This document shows positions 25,694-58,784 of a stretch of 64,000 nt of DNA, one piece after another. This DNA is from Apostichopus japonicus (Eukaryota; Echinodermata; Holothuroidea; Aspidochirotida; Stichopodidae). The notes under the pieces are model-generated. The model had not been told where the DNA came from and did not search any database. It worked only from the letters and a program-made list of their open reading frames with translations. The position numbers and the translations under genes are program-made. The stretch is from contig NC_092568.1 of NCBI RefSeq assembly GCF_037975245.1, positions 41,899,631-41,963,630 on the forward strand, written 5' to 3'. Position 1 is the stretch's first letter, and each line of letters starts with the position of its first letter.

Positions 25694-27067
25694 AATAACG
25701 GAAAAACTGTTAAACAACTATGCTGCATTTAGAGAAAGGCTGGATCTCGAGTGAGATACAATAATTGAATTAGGTAAGTGATTGGAAGTAAAACAGCCAA
25801 TGTTTGGTTTTTGCAGAGCTTTCGAGCAAAACTAGCTCTTCTTCAGTGCATGATCACCGAAAGTGACAAGGAGTAGCAGGAATTGAAACTGTTTTATAGA
25901 GAAGATGTCGGCATGGTTGTAAAGGCAAAGCGACTTACTGATTTCTGCTGAATAGAGCAGAAGTATTAGAAATTCGGATTATTTTAATCCGCGTCGGATT
26001 ATTTTAATCCGATTCCGTCGTAATTGTAAAGGAATTGTTTTGGTTTATCTGGGACGGCAAATCGTTTCTGATGTTTAAACCGAATGGTGCCGTGGTCTTT
26101 AGGTTTAGTTCCCAGAAATTTTCTTTCGCTTTCCTAGATTTATCTGTCCAAGAATCGTTCTGGTCAATGGCAATAACACGCAAATTCTCAATTGAATGAT
26201 TTTGGAGATTGAAGTGATTTGCAACAGGTTGGTAGATCTTTTTTGTTTTGATCGCCGATCTATGTTGTGTCATTCTCATTCTAAGAGTGTTTTTTGACTC
26301 TCCAATGTATTGTAAGTTACAAATATTGCAGTAGATGAGGTAAATGACATTTTTGGATAGGCAGTTAATTTTGTGCCGAATTTGGAACGTGCGTTTGGTT
26401 TGGTTGCTCTGAAAGGCCCCGGTCGAATCGACAAGTAAGCACGTTTTGCAATTTTGTGTACAGGGCGATGATCCTGTAGTTTCTGTTTTGTTTTCCCCTA
26501 ATGGGGTGTCATCCCGAAAGGATGCCCGAACTAAGATATCCCGTAGGTTGCTGGGTCTTTTAAAAGCGATGACAGGTAATTCTGGGAATACTGATTTCAG
26601 GCGTTCGGTGCCTTGAAGTAGGTGAAAATTCTTCTGAATGATATTAGCCAGTGGTGGGAGACCAGGGTGGAATTCAGTAACCAATGGTACCCTTTTGGAA
26701 CTGGTTTGACGAGTTTTGTACGTCAATGTTTCGGTACGGGGTTTGCTTTTAGCCTTTTTGATGGCATTTTCAATAGTACCCCGAAAATACTGTCTGTTTA
26801 GGAGGTGTTGTGACAGTTCTTTAGTGCGTGAATCAAAATCGACTTCAGAGGAGCAAATGCGTCGAATGCGCAACGCTTGACTGTACGGAATATTTCTGGT
26901 ACAGTGACGTGGATGGCAACTGCTTGGTAAGAGGTAGTTGTGCTTGTTCGTGGGTTTATTGAACAAGTCTGTTTTGAGTGAACCATTTTGTAGGGTCACG
27001 GTGGTGTCCAGAAAGTGAACGCCATGTCCAGAAAAATCAGCAGTGAATTTGATAGTGTGATGAAACG

Positions 27068-27133
<66 letters not shown>

Positions 27134-30100
27134 ATGGAGGGAAACGACAAAGGCAAATGAATATATATATTTATATAGCGGAAGGCCCGTGGTTCGAATC
27201 CCGGTGGAGGCTGAGAGTTTTTTCACTGTTCTTGATTTTCCAACTCATTACGATTTTCATTTATATATATATATATATATATATGCTTATATATTTACTT
27301 GTCTAATACTTATTTATACAGCATGTTGTTAATCGAGTTTCACACCTGCAGTTTGCGGCGATCATCAGACAACTGGACGTAAGCGGCTGTGTATGTGACC
27401 TTATTTCTTCCTAGGCACGGCACATGAAAGTGTTTTTGTTAAATGATTTGCATATAACACCTTCAGAATACGTTCTCTTGATAATATCAATTCGTGTGCT
27501 TTCCTTTTATATTTTTTATCGTCTTTAGGCTAACTTGACTCCGGTGGGAGAGAGTAAGCAGGTCGCCATCTGTATCTATAACATCATCTTATTTGGTGTC
27601 TGTGGTCTCATCTTGACGTTCCTCCTCAAGAACACACCCACTGCGACCTATATATTTACATCCTCCCTGATTATCTGCTGCACTACCGTCACTATCTTGG
27701 TCTTATACTTACCCAAGGTGAAATAAGTATGATGAACTACTAAGCTCCTTAATTTTAAATTCAAGATAATTCTAATTTATGCAAAGTTGTCAAACGTAAT
27801 GGGTTTGGCCGTGATAAGCTTCACTTTGAAGAAAAATTATCATAAATGCGATTACCAACTTAAGACCTTTGATATCTTTATATTAACGCATTTCTGACGC
27901 ATTATTACGCTGGTTGGTTTAACGATGGTTGTCTGAACTAAATATTCCTGTTTCTTCATCCTAAGTCAAGCCAATGTCAGTTGCTAAAGAATCGTCTTTT
28001 AACCATTCATTATACGTGTTTACGTGTTAAGTTAACTAGGTAGATAAAATTTCTCATTTCAGATCATCTATTGGAGCAAAAATCGAGAAATAGACGAAAC
28101 TCATGAATTAAGAAAAAGTCAATGTACGTCATCAACAGCTGAAGTTTCATCGGTAAGCTGTCTAAATCACGTCATTCTTACCTATACAGCCTAGCATTGT
28201 CACAGGAGGCTGGTGAATTATTCACAATAATCAAATATATCGCTGTAGTTAAAAATTAATACTAATAATACTTGATATTACACACAAAGTAGAATGTTGA
28301 TTGTTTGGAAACTTTTTTTAACTGTATTGAGCATTTAGTTTCAAATAAATAGTTGAACCCTATTTCTTATTTCCTATTTCCAATGTAAAAATTCTAATCT
28401 CCTTAAAGAAGGAATAGGCCTACTGTGACTACGAATAATCAACACAATTCAATGAGAATTGACTGTCATTTGATGAGGCGATTTCTTGTGATGCTTATTG
28501 GTCTATTGAATGGTTACATCGCAAATAACATCTAACTTGAATGATGTCGAGCTTGTGTAAGCTGTAGGTGTCGTACAACAAATCAATTGCTCCATTGACT
28601 AACACACTCAATTCGTCACATTCCAGGGCCGCTAGATCAAAGATAGAATGTATCAACTGACATGTCCTACTCCTCCGTATCATAGCTGATGGGTTGAGCA
28701 TAATATGTCACATACATGTTTACCCACCAAGACCGTTTAGATTTTGAGCTAGAAGAGGTCAAAATGTAGCACAGTACTCCTCAACCCATCTGCCACCTCT
28801 GCCCGCAGATTACACTTGTTTCAGCCAGGAATGTCTAAACCACCTTCATTCTTCTTCCATCCTACCAGTCTTCAGACTATCAGCAGTCTATTTAATACTC
28901 TTGAACATCTAAGCATAAAGAAAAATGATAATAACTGAAAACATGCCTAAACAGTCACCTAAACAGGACCATTTAGGACTAGTCTCCGTTTTTTTAGGTA
29001 GCTGTACACACATGTTTGTATTACATTCAGACCGAGGACCCCATTGTATTTCCCATTGTTCAAATCCACGTACCCTAACCTTAACAATACCCCATACAAT
29101 AGAATTCTTCCGAGGAAGTGGAATTCTTTTGTTCAAGTCCTCGGTCAGAATACAAAACAAACGCACTACTCTCAATGTGGCACGGTACCTTTATCTTCAC
29201 CTTTATCTTCACGAAGCACTTCATTTAAACAATTTTTAATTTTCGGCTTGACTTATTTTCTAATAGTTCAAACAGTTCAAGTTTACTCTTATGGTTTATA
29301 TTACTCACCATATAAATAAACTTTGTAATTTAGATCTACCAATATTTTGATTTTTTGTCAAGAACTAATGATAATTTAATCGTAAGAAACTTTCTCTATT
29401 TTGGTGTCACTTGTTTAGGCCTCTGTATCAACTCATGAGAATCTGCGAGGCAAGGTACCAAAGGAGTTATTGGAAGAAAATATCCGACTGAAAAAGCAGT
29501 ACGAGGAGGTAAAATATATCATCATATACCGTTATGTTTTATACTTCCTCTAAACGTTCGAACAAATCATTTGATATCGTGCAACCGGTACACAACGTAC
29601 TTTATTGAAATGTTTTTTTTTTTTTTTTTCATTTCTGTCAGGTTGTGGTGTCTTCATATTTTGTGACAATATGACTATGAGAACTGCATCTTTAGATGTA
29701 ATAATAACAGAGGTGTTTTCACCTTTTGTAGGTATTATCAGCTAGAGTAAGGTAGTAACGTTATAAATAGTATGGTAACTGTATGCATGCAGGATCGGGA
29801 ATATTCAATGAGAAGGCTGTTGACTTCTGATTTCATGTTGACAAAATGTGAAGTGATTTGATTTAAATGAATCTGTCGTGTAAATACACTGGGTCCAGTA
29901 GGCGTGGAAGCCAACAATAGTATAAGCCACGGCAAAGTTTGGTTCTTGTCATTCATTGTTAGATTCATTAACCTCTTGTTCTACTCTGACTTTAATGCTA
30001 CCTTTATGTATATATATATATAGATATATTTAAATATAGTTTACTACAATACTACATATATCTGTATACACATATACGTAGGTAATGTTTATATCTAGCG

Positions 30101-30275
30101 TTCTTTAATTAAACAACCGTATGACTGCAGATGTTCGCCATTTTATTCCTCATTCACGCCATGACAAATTAAACTTTACAATCAAGGAAACTGATCATAT
30201 TTGCGCCTTTCTTTTCAGTTGAAACAAAAGGTCCGGAAGAGGACAGGCGTATCATCTGCTGGAGACTTGAATTAG
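8964..30275 (+). CDS. Gene A: GABA-B-like class C GPCR with nested C-type lectin domain (20 exons)
   Basis: This is a predicted plasma-membrane receptor of about 912 residues. Joined exons give: signal peptide (1-25); Venus-flytrap domain (about 30-404, resuming at 521-560); C-type lectin-like domain (405-520) inside it; TM1 (about 570-600) to TM7 (ending about 834); and a cytosolic tail with coiled-coil heptads (about 875-905). An in-frame TGA at 8937 fixes ATG 8964 as the first start. The overall sequence reads nearer to the GB2 than the GB1 subunit (FYGPH..WVIPFWYKPNWW, FFGASGHVKFAKGERLG). The flytrap disulfide cysteines and the TM3/loop-2 cysteines are kept. Known GABA-B receptors work as GB1/GB2 dimers through Gi/o; such signalling is inferred here. 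All introns except one have ordinary GT-AG ends with good consensus; the exon 13 donor reads GTTATA. No stop or frameshift was found. Confidence 0.9.
12275..12412 (+). CDS. Gene A exon 2: flytrap lobe 1
   Basis: 46 codons, phase 0, acceptor CCTAACAG, donor AAT|GTAATT. It encodes CNPSRAARILFRHIY, then SPPCSPGAQLVAS and YWNLIN. The two cysteines match the first flytrap disulfide of GABA-B receptors. The frame lies 71 bp before the compound hAT insertion. Confidence 0.9.
12484..13575. mobile_element. Compound hAT-type non-autonomous element, copy 1
   Basis: The ends are CAGTGGCGGCGGAAC and GTTCCGCCGCGCCTG, an imperfect terminal inverted repeat, flanked by the 8-bp target duplication GTTTGAGC (12476-12483 and 13576-13583). 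CAG ends with 8-bp duplications are the hAT signature. No transposase frame is present. A second hAT element is nested inside at 12859-13258. A near-identical copy lies at 45649-46735. Confidence 0.9.
12859..13258. mobile_element. hAT-type MITE nested in copy 1
   Basis: About 400 bp with ends TAGTGGCGGAGC and GCTCCGCCACTG, flanked by 8-bp duplications CCCTTACT (12851-12858 and 13259-13266). No coding capacity. Confidence 0.88.
14284..14333. repeat. (TA)n microsatellite
   Basis: Imperfect TA tract upstream of the LINE 5' fragment. Confidence 0.85.
14640..16353 (+). pseudogene. LINE 5' fragment: ORF1 and start of endonuclease, decayed
   Basis: Frames in order: a cysteine-rich PHD-like stretch (14640-14925, several CxxC pairs); a coiled-coil segment (KKVDRLELNLKEIKNLI) broken by a stop at about 15030; a region at 15139-15369; and at 15459-15827 a frame with a zinc knuckle CSICQLFGHYHKEC. 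From about 15940 it reads ETVNVRSARNKTSLIVDHI, the opening of an AP-type endonuclease, then RVRLIIISRPP. Stops and frameshifts separate the pieces. The architecture (PHD-like ORF1, knuckle, AP endonuclease) fits CR1/Jockey-group LINEs. The RT is absent; the fragment ends before the TA tract at 16387. It sits in intron 2 of gene A. Confidence 0.75.
16385..16453. repeat. (TA)n/(TG)n microsatellite
   Basis: A TA tract passing into TG repeats, directly after the LINE fragment. Confidence 0.9.
16596..16763 (+). CDS. Gene A exon 3: flytrap hinge and lobe 2 start
   Basis: 56 codons, phase 0, acceptor TTCAG, donor AAG|GTAGGC. It encodes IVYGALSHDLANRVKYPNVY, then WLMKTYGWRKIGYLSD. The position of the GABA-contacting serine of GB1 (in its YGSSSP segment) reads Leu here. 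Confidence 0.92.
17040..17138 (+). CDS. Gene A exon 4: flytrap lobe 2
   Basis: 33 codons, phase 0, acceptor TTTTGTAG, donor ATG|GTAAGT. It encodes AQNLFIEQVKSLNATLIPEQ, with an N-glycosylation site NAT. Confidence 0.9.
17688..17753 (+). CDS. Gene A exon 5: flytrap lobe 2
   Basis: 22 codons, phase 0, acceptor CTTGTAG, donor GAG|GTGAGT. It encodes SQDVRIFFSIVYEAQTRLIF then CE, matching the [20 protein letters not shown] region of GB1 and supplying one cysteine of the second disulfide. Confidence 0.92.
19149..19340 (+). CDS. Gene A exon 6: flytrap lobe 2
   Basis: 64 codons, phase 0, acceptor ATCTACAG, donor CTC|GTAAGC. It encodes GFYGPHIVWVIPFWYKPNWW and VNCTVEEI. The Trp of the FWY motif aligns with a GABA-contact Trp of GB1. 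Confidence 0.93.
19412..19471. repeat. (GAC)n trinucleotide repeat
   Basis: About 20 GAC/GAT units in intron 6, which produce spurious poly-Arg frames on the other strand. Confidence 0.95.
20621..20872 (+). CDS. Gene A exon 7: flytrap lobe 1 return
   Basis: 84 codons, phase 0, acceptor TTTAAAG, donor TCT|GTAAGT. It encodes YTAYTYDAIWTIGLLLN, KHLEDFTYTD and TTDFFGAS. The Glu that binds GABA in GB1 (six residues before the YD) aligns with Tyr. Confidence 0.93.
21093..21153 (+). CDS. Gene A exon 8: flytrap strand before the lectin insertion
   Basis: 20 codons plus one base, so it ends in phase 1. Acceptor CTGTAG, donor AAG|GTACGT. It encodes GHVKFAKGERLGGSELFQLQ, matching the GQVVFRNGERMG strand of GB2. 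The next flytrap strand comes only after two lectin exons. Confidence 0.9.
21513..21687 (+). CDS. Gene A exon 9: C-type lectin-like domain, first half
   Basis: Starts in phase 1 and ends in phase 2; acceptor CATTTTAG, donor TG|GTACGG. It encodes RCPPDWFLHTRYCFLLSNNQ, then WSQAVTSCTIAGANLADLST. The CPxxW(x6)CY hairpin and W..A...C...GA.LA motif are diagnostic of a long-form C-type lectin fold. Confidence 0.93.
22078..22250 (+). CDS. Gene A exon 10: C-type lectin-like domain, second half
   Basis: Starts in phase 2 and ends in phase 1; acceptor ATTGCAG, donor CAG|GTTTGG. It encodes DCAYVDFGAENKVFAGDCSE then ERAFICKAKAG, giving the C..C.....FIC end of a lectin fold. No EPN/QPD or WND calcium and sugar motif is present, so ordinary calcium-dependent sugar binding is unlikely. 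Confidence 0.92.
22728..22925. mobile_element. Palindromic Penelope-type repeat, copy 1
   Basis: The inverted arms are AAGTAAG...GGC.TGACGTTTCGATCC...TCTTCTTCAG and its complement, with a second palindrome (ATGACAAGTGACATTTGTCAT) at the centre. It is followed by ACACAGGCTCTCTAGTGGAT. The same sequence recurs at 31686-31830. Each arm holds a hammerhead-like core: CTGAAGA, stem II GATCC/GGATC, GAAAC, GTC. It lies in intron 10. Confidence 0.6.
22967..23044 (+). CDS. Gene A exon 11: last flytrap strand after the lectin insertion
   Basis: 26 codons' worth, phase 1 to phase 1; acceptor TTACAG, donor CCG|GTAGGA. It encodes AIVGVSLAVYTSATDEMLWK, matching the KVGEYNAVADTLE strand of GB2. This shows that the lectin exons interrupt the flytrap and do not follow it. 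Confidence 0.9.
23423..23588 (+). CDS. Gene A exon 12: linker and TM1
   Basis: Phase 1 to phase 2; acceptor TTAATCAG, donor AGG|GTTTGT. It encodes PITTDRIERLIPAYLHIL, then a hydrophobic helix VIILITTLLIIRYIRRG. There is no cysteine-rich domain, as expected for GABA-B and unlike mGluR. Confidence 0.9.
23834..23969 (+). CDS. Gene A exon 13: TM2
   Basis: Phase 2 to phase 0; acceptor ACACTCACAG, donor AAG|GTTATA (weak). It encodes FDYVTLFGGFLMFVSVSCTK and LLVCK. The final Cys is the conserved TM3-top cysteine. An alternative acceptor TTTCCAG at 23807 would break the frame, so 23834 was chosen. Confidence 0.82.
24453..24554 (+). CDS. Gene A exon 14: TM3
   Basis: 34 codons, phase 0; acceptor ATGCATAG, donor GTG|GTAGGT. 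It encodes IHGAFTSLGFTIAVSTLVAR then IWLVYDSF, the class C TM3 (compare KIWWVHTVF in GB1). Confidence 0.9.
24734..24856 (+). CDS. Gene A exon 15: TM4
   Basis: 41 codons, phase 0; acceptor TTTCTCAG, donor GCG|GTGAGC. It encodes GGIIAAFLTFDVICLILQSV then LYPV, the position of the conserved Q.VDP of GABA-B receptors. Confidence 0.9.
25213..25359 (+). CDS. Gene A exon 16: extracellular loop 2 and TM5
   Basis: 49 codons, phase 0; acceptor CCTGTCAG, donor CAA|GTAATG. It encodes FIEYYFSECSSGDG with the loop-2 cysteine, then ADKAVMLLTGSFLSYEITQ (compare YKGLLMLFGCFLAWET). Confidence 0.92.
25479..25523 (+). ncRNA. Intact type I hammerhead ribozyme motif
   Basis: All core elements are present in order: stem I AGTTGT (25479-25484) paired with ACAACT (25518-25523); CTGAAGA (25485-25491); stem II CGC/GCG around loop TCAAC; GAAA (25505-25508); stem III ACT/AGT around loop CTG; and cleavage triplet GTA with predicted cleavage after 25517. 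Hammerheads of this type are known in Penelope-like elements, and a Penelope relic lies 500 bp downstream on the other strand. Cleavage activity is inferred from the base pairing only. Confidence 0.78.
25620..25690. repeat. (TA)n microsatellite
   Basis: Over 30 TA units, 3' of the hammerhead locus. Confidence 0.95.
25700..27075 (-). mobile_element. Penelope-like element, 5'-truncated
   Basis: It carries the coding frame at 26004-27075 and, 3' of its stop, a repeat with GCACTGAAGAAGAGC paired to GCTCGAAAGC (25811-25848, minus), the kind of hairpin found in Penelope ends. The (TA)n at 27072-27130 marks its truncated 5' side. It lies in intron 16 of gene A, antisense to the gene. Confidence 0.8.
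26004..27075 (-). CDS. Penelope-like RT end and GIY-YIG endonuclease
   Basis: The true coding part starts after the TA tract; the Tyr-Ile run ahead of it is microsatellite. In order: the end of the reverse transcriptase (FLDTTVTLQNGSLKTDLFNK, then KHNYLLPSSCHP); a linker; a cysteine cluster CTQNCKTCLLVD; and a GIY-YIG endonuclease (NVIYLIYCNICNLQYIGESK, then LRMRMTQHRSAI and NHFNLQNHS). These are the marks of Penelope-like retroelements. The catalytic RT palm is missing, so the element cannot move by itself. The remaining frame is unbroken for about 350 codons, which suggests a recent insertion. Confidence 0.9.
27072..27130. repeat. (TA)n microsatellite
   Basis: TA tract at the truncated end of the Penelope element; another short TA tract follows at 27262-27285. 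Confidence 0.95.
27178..27261 (+). mobile_element. tRNA-like SINE fragment
   Basis: Contains the B-box-like GGTTCGAATCCCGG between two TA tracts. Only the B-box side remains. Confidence 0.45.
27325..27374 (-). ncRNA. Degenerate hammerhead motif
   Basis: On the minus strand: AGTTGT, CTGATGA, a stem II CGC/GTG with a long loop, GAAA, a weakened stem III, ATTA and ACAAC. It is the same family as 25479-25523, but stem III no longer pairs well. Confidence 0.5.
27529..27717 (+). CDS. Gene A exon 17: TM6 and TM7
   Basis: 63 codons, phase 0; acceptor GTCTTTAG, donor AAG|GTGAAA. It encodes ESKQVAICIYNIILFGVCGL and LIICCTTVTILVLYLPK, matching the IYNV and FVPK ends of GABA-B TM6 and TM7. Confidence 0.94.
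28063..28152 (+). CDS. Gene A exon 18: cytosolic tail
   Basis: 30 codons, phase 0; acceptor CATTTCAG, donor TCG|GTAAGC. It encodes IIYWSKNREIDETHELRKSQ and a Ser/Thr-rich end. Confidence 0.82.
29419..29508 (+). CDS. Gene A exon 19: coiled coil
   Basis: 30 codons, phase 0; acceptor TTGTTTAG, donor GAG|GTAAAA. It encodes VPKELLEENIRLKKQYEE, heptads like the LLEKENRELE coil by which GABA-B subunits pair. Confidence 0.87.
30219..30275 (+). CDS. Gene A exon 20: C-terminus
   Basis: 18 codons and a TAG; acceptor CTTTTCAG. It encodes LKQKVRKRTGVSSAGDLN. The tail is far shorter than that of mammalian GB2. Confidence 0.85.
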   Translation: MKQKVRKRTGVSSAGDLN

Positions 30276-30569
30276 ATGCTTATCAATGATTAACAATCAT
30301 AAGAAACGAAACATTCATAACTGCAGAACAAATGTCCCAGTATATCCTGACTCATTGCTAACTGTTTTTAATAGTTATGTGTTATTTGTTCTGTGCATTC
30401 TAAATGATATCTTCTATGTGTTCTTGGAAAGATGAATAATTGCATTTTGTACTACTATAAGTTAATCTTCGATTCACCTACACGAGTCCTCGTATGCCCA
30501 TGCCATCGATAGTGTTGGTACGTATTTTCGTATATGCCCAAGGTAATATGGCTCATTCCATTTCATTAG

Positions 30570-31390
30570 AACATATTTTGTAAAGACTTGTGGACTGCTT
30601 TGATTCTTGCAGAACTCAACGACCCTTGGTAAAAATGATTGTAAACAGCTTACCTCAATTTCTTTAACTCTAAAAGAAGGATGATTTAAATTGTTATTTG
30701 CCTCACTATCGTTCGGATTGAAATAATGGTCAAGCAAGACCATTCTATCTTATATGTCACTAAGTTTATCTATATCTCTCTTTTAATTCGGAGAAAGAGA
30801 AATAAGAACTGGAATTAAAACACCCTCAAAGTAATAATCGATTTTTTGTCTGTTTGTTAGAGAGTGAGATCTCAGTTATATACTCTGTATCAGTAATGCA
30901 TCAGCCAGCATGCATGTAAGGTAAGGAAGTTTGAGTACTAACTTCATATAGAGCTGATGAATCAGGACTTGTTAGCAAAGAATGGCTACTCAGTTCAACA
31001 TAGTACACACTTAGATGTTCTAGGAGGAGTACCCGACTAAATATGTTTCATTCATGTACCAAGACTGCATGTCGTTGTAAAATGAGTACTCATGTGTATT
31101 TGTTCATAATTGTGCCTGCAGGAAAGGATGATTAGAAGTTAGTTATTAATTATGCATATTTCCTCAATGTACCATTTTGTAAAGACGTGTGGACAGCTTT
31201 GATTCTGCAGAGCTCAACGACCCTGGGTAAAAATGATTGTAAACAGCTTACCTCAGTTTCTTTAACTCTAAAATAAGGATCATTTAATTGTTATTTGCAT
31301 CATTACCGTTCGGATTTAAATAATGTTCAATCAGGAAAGGTTGATTAGAAGTTAGTGATTAATTATGCATAGTTTCTTAATGTACCACAT
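30570..31390. repeat. Diverged duplicated blocks
   Basis: A block of about 165 bp at 30570-30735 (TTGTAAAGACTTGTGGACTG onward) recurs at 31170-31335. The GATTAGAAGTTAGTTATTAA word at 31128 recurs at 31343. Confidence 0.8.
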
Positions 31391-31685
31391 ACTGACGAAC
31401 ATACTGACTGGCTGACGAACATAGAGCACTTGAATGTAAGTTTCTTTGGTGTAAAAGAACAAGTTGATTAGGAGTGAGGTCTCAATTGTATTGCCTGTAT
31501 GTTGTAACAGGATTGATTGACGAGAAGTGATTATTCATGTATATATAATTCATGATGAATTGGGACTGGTTGACAAGGAATACATAATCGTTTATCTGTT
31601 ATATGATATGTTTAATTTAAATTACATAGTAGTAATATATTCGTTCATTAAAGTGTCTGTGATATTTTCTGATCATTTCCATATG

Positions 31686-31830
31686 TGTAAAAGTAAGTTG
31701 GCCTGACGTTTCGATCCTAGCAGGATCTTCTTGAAGGCCTGCTAGGATCAAAACGTCAGGCCAACTTACTTTTACACATTCTCTTACACAGGCTCTCTAG
31801 TGAATAAGCATTTTGCTAACAGTTTTATTT
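31686..31830. mobile_element. Palindromic Penelope-type repeat, copy 2
   Basis: A near-perfect hairpin with arms of about 40 bp (AAGTAAGTTGGCCTGACGTT and its complement), followed by ACACAGGCTCTCTAGTGAAT, as in copy 1 at 22728. The minus strand of the left arm keeps the stem II hairpin and GAAAC, but the loop side is shortened. Confidence 0.65.
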
Positions 31831-32889
31831 TATTTTCATTTCCATATATAAGGAATCACATATATCTGAAACTTAGTAAACGCTTGTTGCACATTGATAT
31901 TTCTAGCAAAGTGAAAGGAAAGTTGAATAAAATCGAAAGCTGTATGACTGTAATGATGTTTAAATTTCATTTCAATTAAAGCATTGTACTGAATTGAATA
32001 AATGTTATAATGCTTATAACTTAACCTATTTCTTACATTTAAATGTAAGGCGTTTGTGGTTTTTCAGACATCTAGTTTTCTAAATATCCCTTAACATCTC
32101 TCGTGAAGGAGCTTTGAAGATATAGTTACACTCATTACTTAATAGCATTTTTAATTGAAATTCGATTTCATGATAGATGTATATCTCACGTATGGTAATT
32201 GCTATGGGATGAATATTTTAGTTAGGTTATAGTTTATATTACTGATACAGTCATTAATTTATCATCACTCACGCATCACGGAAGTGTACTGCAACGTTTC
32301 TTATGCAGCCAATTTAAACGTTAGGCATCCTATTTAAAGTGTTTGTTGGTACAATTATAAATGTCATTATTAAAAATATAACCGGTACCAAATCTCTCAA
32401 TTAGTTAAATTAAACACAATAAATAGGACAAGAGCATCATCATTTAGAAACAGTCCATATAATAGATCAAAACAGTTATATGTTCACGAATTAGTCCGGT
32501 AATGAACAGACTTTCTTTCTCCTAGCACACAAACTTATCCTTACGCTGTTAGGTCTATGTTATCATTACGTTATATGACTTATCAAGTCCCTTACTACAA
32601 AATCACATGTACAACAACGTGATGGCACCCATGAACATACTTTAATTTACGAGCTTGGTCTTAATAGCTAGCAACCAATCAACGAAGCCACATTGCTCTT
32701 AGTATGCGAATTACGTCATCACTTATTTGTTTGAATTTGAGTGTAGTTGTTTGTCTATTGCCAGTGAATAACCGTGTGCAAACTGTATCCTTATTTTCTC
32801 ACACTGTGGCTGGATACCATTTAATTCCACTTCCATTCCGTCCCCTCCCCCTGCCACTCCCACCTGTCCTACCTCTGTGAAAGCGAAAA

Positions 32890-33455
32890 AATATGGTAGC
32901 TGCAATACAACCCCACCCCAACTGTGTACTTTAAGTATATACCAATGGGACCCATGTCCCGTTTGCAATACAACCCCACCTCCAGTTGTGTACGAAGTAT
33001 ATACCAATGGGACCCATGCCCTTTTGAAAGACAACCCCCCCCCCTCTAGCTGTGTAATCTAAATATATGCAAATGGGACCCATGTCCCTTTTGCAATACA
33101 ACCCCCCCCCCAACCTCTAGCTGTGTAATCTAAATCTATGCCAATGGGACCCATGTCCCTTTTGCAATACAACCCCCAGCTCTGTTATCCAATTTATGCC
33201 AATGGAACCCATGCATGTCCATTTTGCTATACAACCCCCCCCCCCCCCAGCTGTGTAATCTAAATCTTAGCTGAATGTGTGACCTCAATCCATGCCAATG
33301 GGACCCATGTCCCTTTTTTAATAAACCCCCCCCCCCTAATTGTGTAATCCAAAGATATGCCAATGGGACCCATGTCCCTTTTGCAATACAACCCCCCACC
33401 CCCCCCCATCAGCTGTGTATCTAATTCTATGCCAATAGGACCAATGTCCCTTATG
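32890..33455. repeat. C-rich minisatellite
   Basis: About nine copies of a roughly 60 bp unit containing CCAATGGGACCCATGTCCC, a poly(C) run and AGCTGTGTAATC. It yields spurious repetitive frames on both strands. Confidence 0.92.
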
Positions 33456-34617
33456 CCATGTATGCTCTCTTCCTCCGATACTTGTTATTACCGATTCCAT
33501 AAACACCGACACATTCGCTGCAGACACTGCAGACACCAGAGACACCAGAGACTATTTATATCTTGATTTTATAGAAGGGGTGATTTGGAGGATAAAATTA
33601 AATATGAAGGGCTATTCTCGTTTGGGGTAAATAGTTTGGGCCCAGCTAGGCTAATTTTCTATGAGTTTGTTTTGTGAACAGTGTATTACTCTGAAGTTTC
33701 TCAGATATTAATCTCAACGTCTTATTTTGTAAACAAAATTCAAATATGTTAACAGAGATCCAATGATCATCGCAGTCACCATCATGAAGTTGTTAAGCTG
33801 TAAAAGTCCTAATAGTCCCTGTGCCAGCCACGTTACTGGCAATGGATAAGTGTACTCACTCAACTCTATAATAACCTGAAAATATGCAATGCATTCCCTC
33901 TGAAATTAGAACTGAAATATTACCAAGTCACCAAATCGCCTGTTATTCCCACTCCTATGATCACACAACGATAAATTCAAGGATGAAAGGCGCGGTCGAA
34001 ATATATAACACTTACGGGGAATTGAAAACGTTCCACATATCAATTTCTTGTTCCTTTATATTAGGGAAAATGTTTTAGCCAAATATTCGTTATTGAAATT
34101 CTTCAGAATTGCCAACTCATATTCTTCTCTAATCTTGCACTATATGGTGTTTTTTTTTTTTTTAATGCAATACATTAGAATGTTTGCTTTGGTGGTAATT
34201 TAACCAGAGTGGAAATGGTAACAAGTCTTTGAAAGATTGTTAACCTCCAAATACAATTTTGAAAATAGGTTAGTTAACTATACAGACTACATCACACAGA
34301 ATATGAACGATATAAATTGCCATGACAATGGCACGGCTCTTTCCGGTTTACTTTATTAGAGTCATCCATTAAATTTTCAATGCTTTCAACTTTCATATCT
34401 TGCGATCATAATGCATTATAATATGGCTTTAACTACGTTACGCTGTTATGAGAGATATTGTCAGACATATGCGACCGATTACTTGTGCAAAATTGTCGGT
34501 AAATATCTGCGCATGCGTGTTACTTTGTGATAAATTTGAGTAATGATACCCGAAGCGAGTAAATAGAGTAGCAATACTGATTTCTGGCTTATTATTCCGT
34601 AGGATGGCAATTTGGTT

Positions 34618-58784
<24,167 letters not shown>

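Larger units (their letters stand above)
30276..34617. other. Intergenic region between genes A and B
   Basis: No gene seen. It holds the 3' flank of gene A, a duplicated block (30570-30735 and 31170-31335), a palindromic Penelope-type repeat (31686-31830), sequence shared with the flank at 2.4 kb (about 32400-32720), a C-rich minisatellite (32890-33455) and the presumed promoter of gene B. Confidence 0.6.

Noticed and set aside
25811-25848. Hammerhead in the Penelope 3' end on the minus strand
   Set aside because: CTGAAGA, stem II GAGC/GCTC and GAAA are there, but the uridine before the cleavage site and a pairing stem III are not, so it is listed only as part of the element.
28909-29330. 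Possible LINE 3' end in intron 18 of gene A
   Set aside because: The RKWNSF-like words and AATAAA were too weak to support a call.
32723-33566. Overlapping frames rich in GTWVPL and MGPI on both strands
   Set aside because: Produced by the C-rich minisatellite; no start context or family motif.
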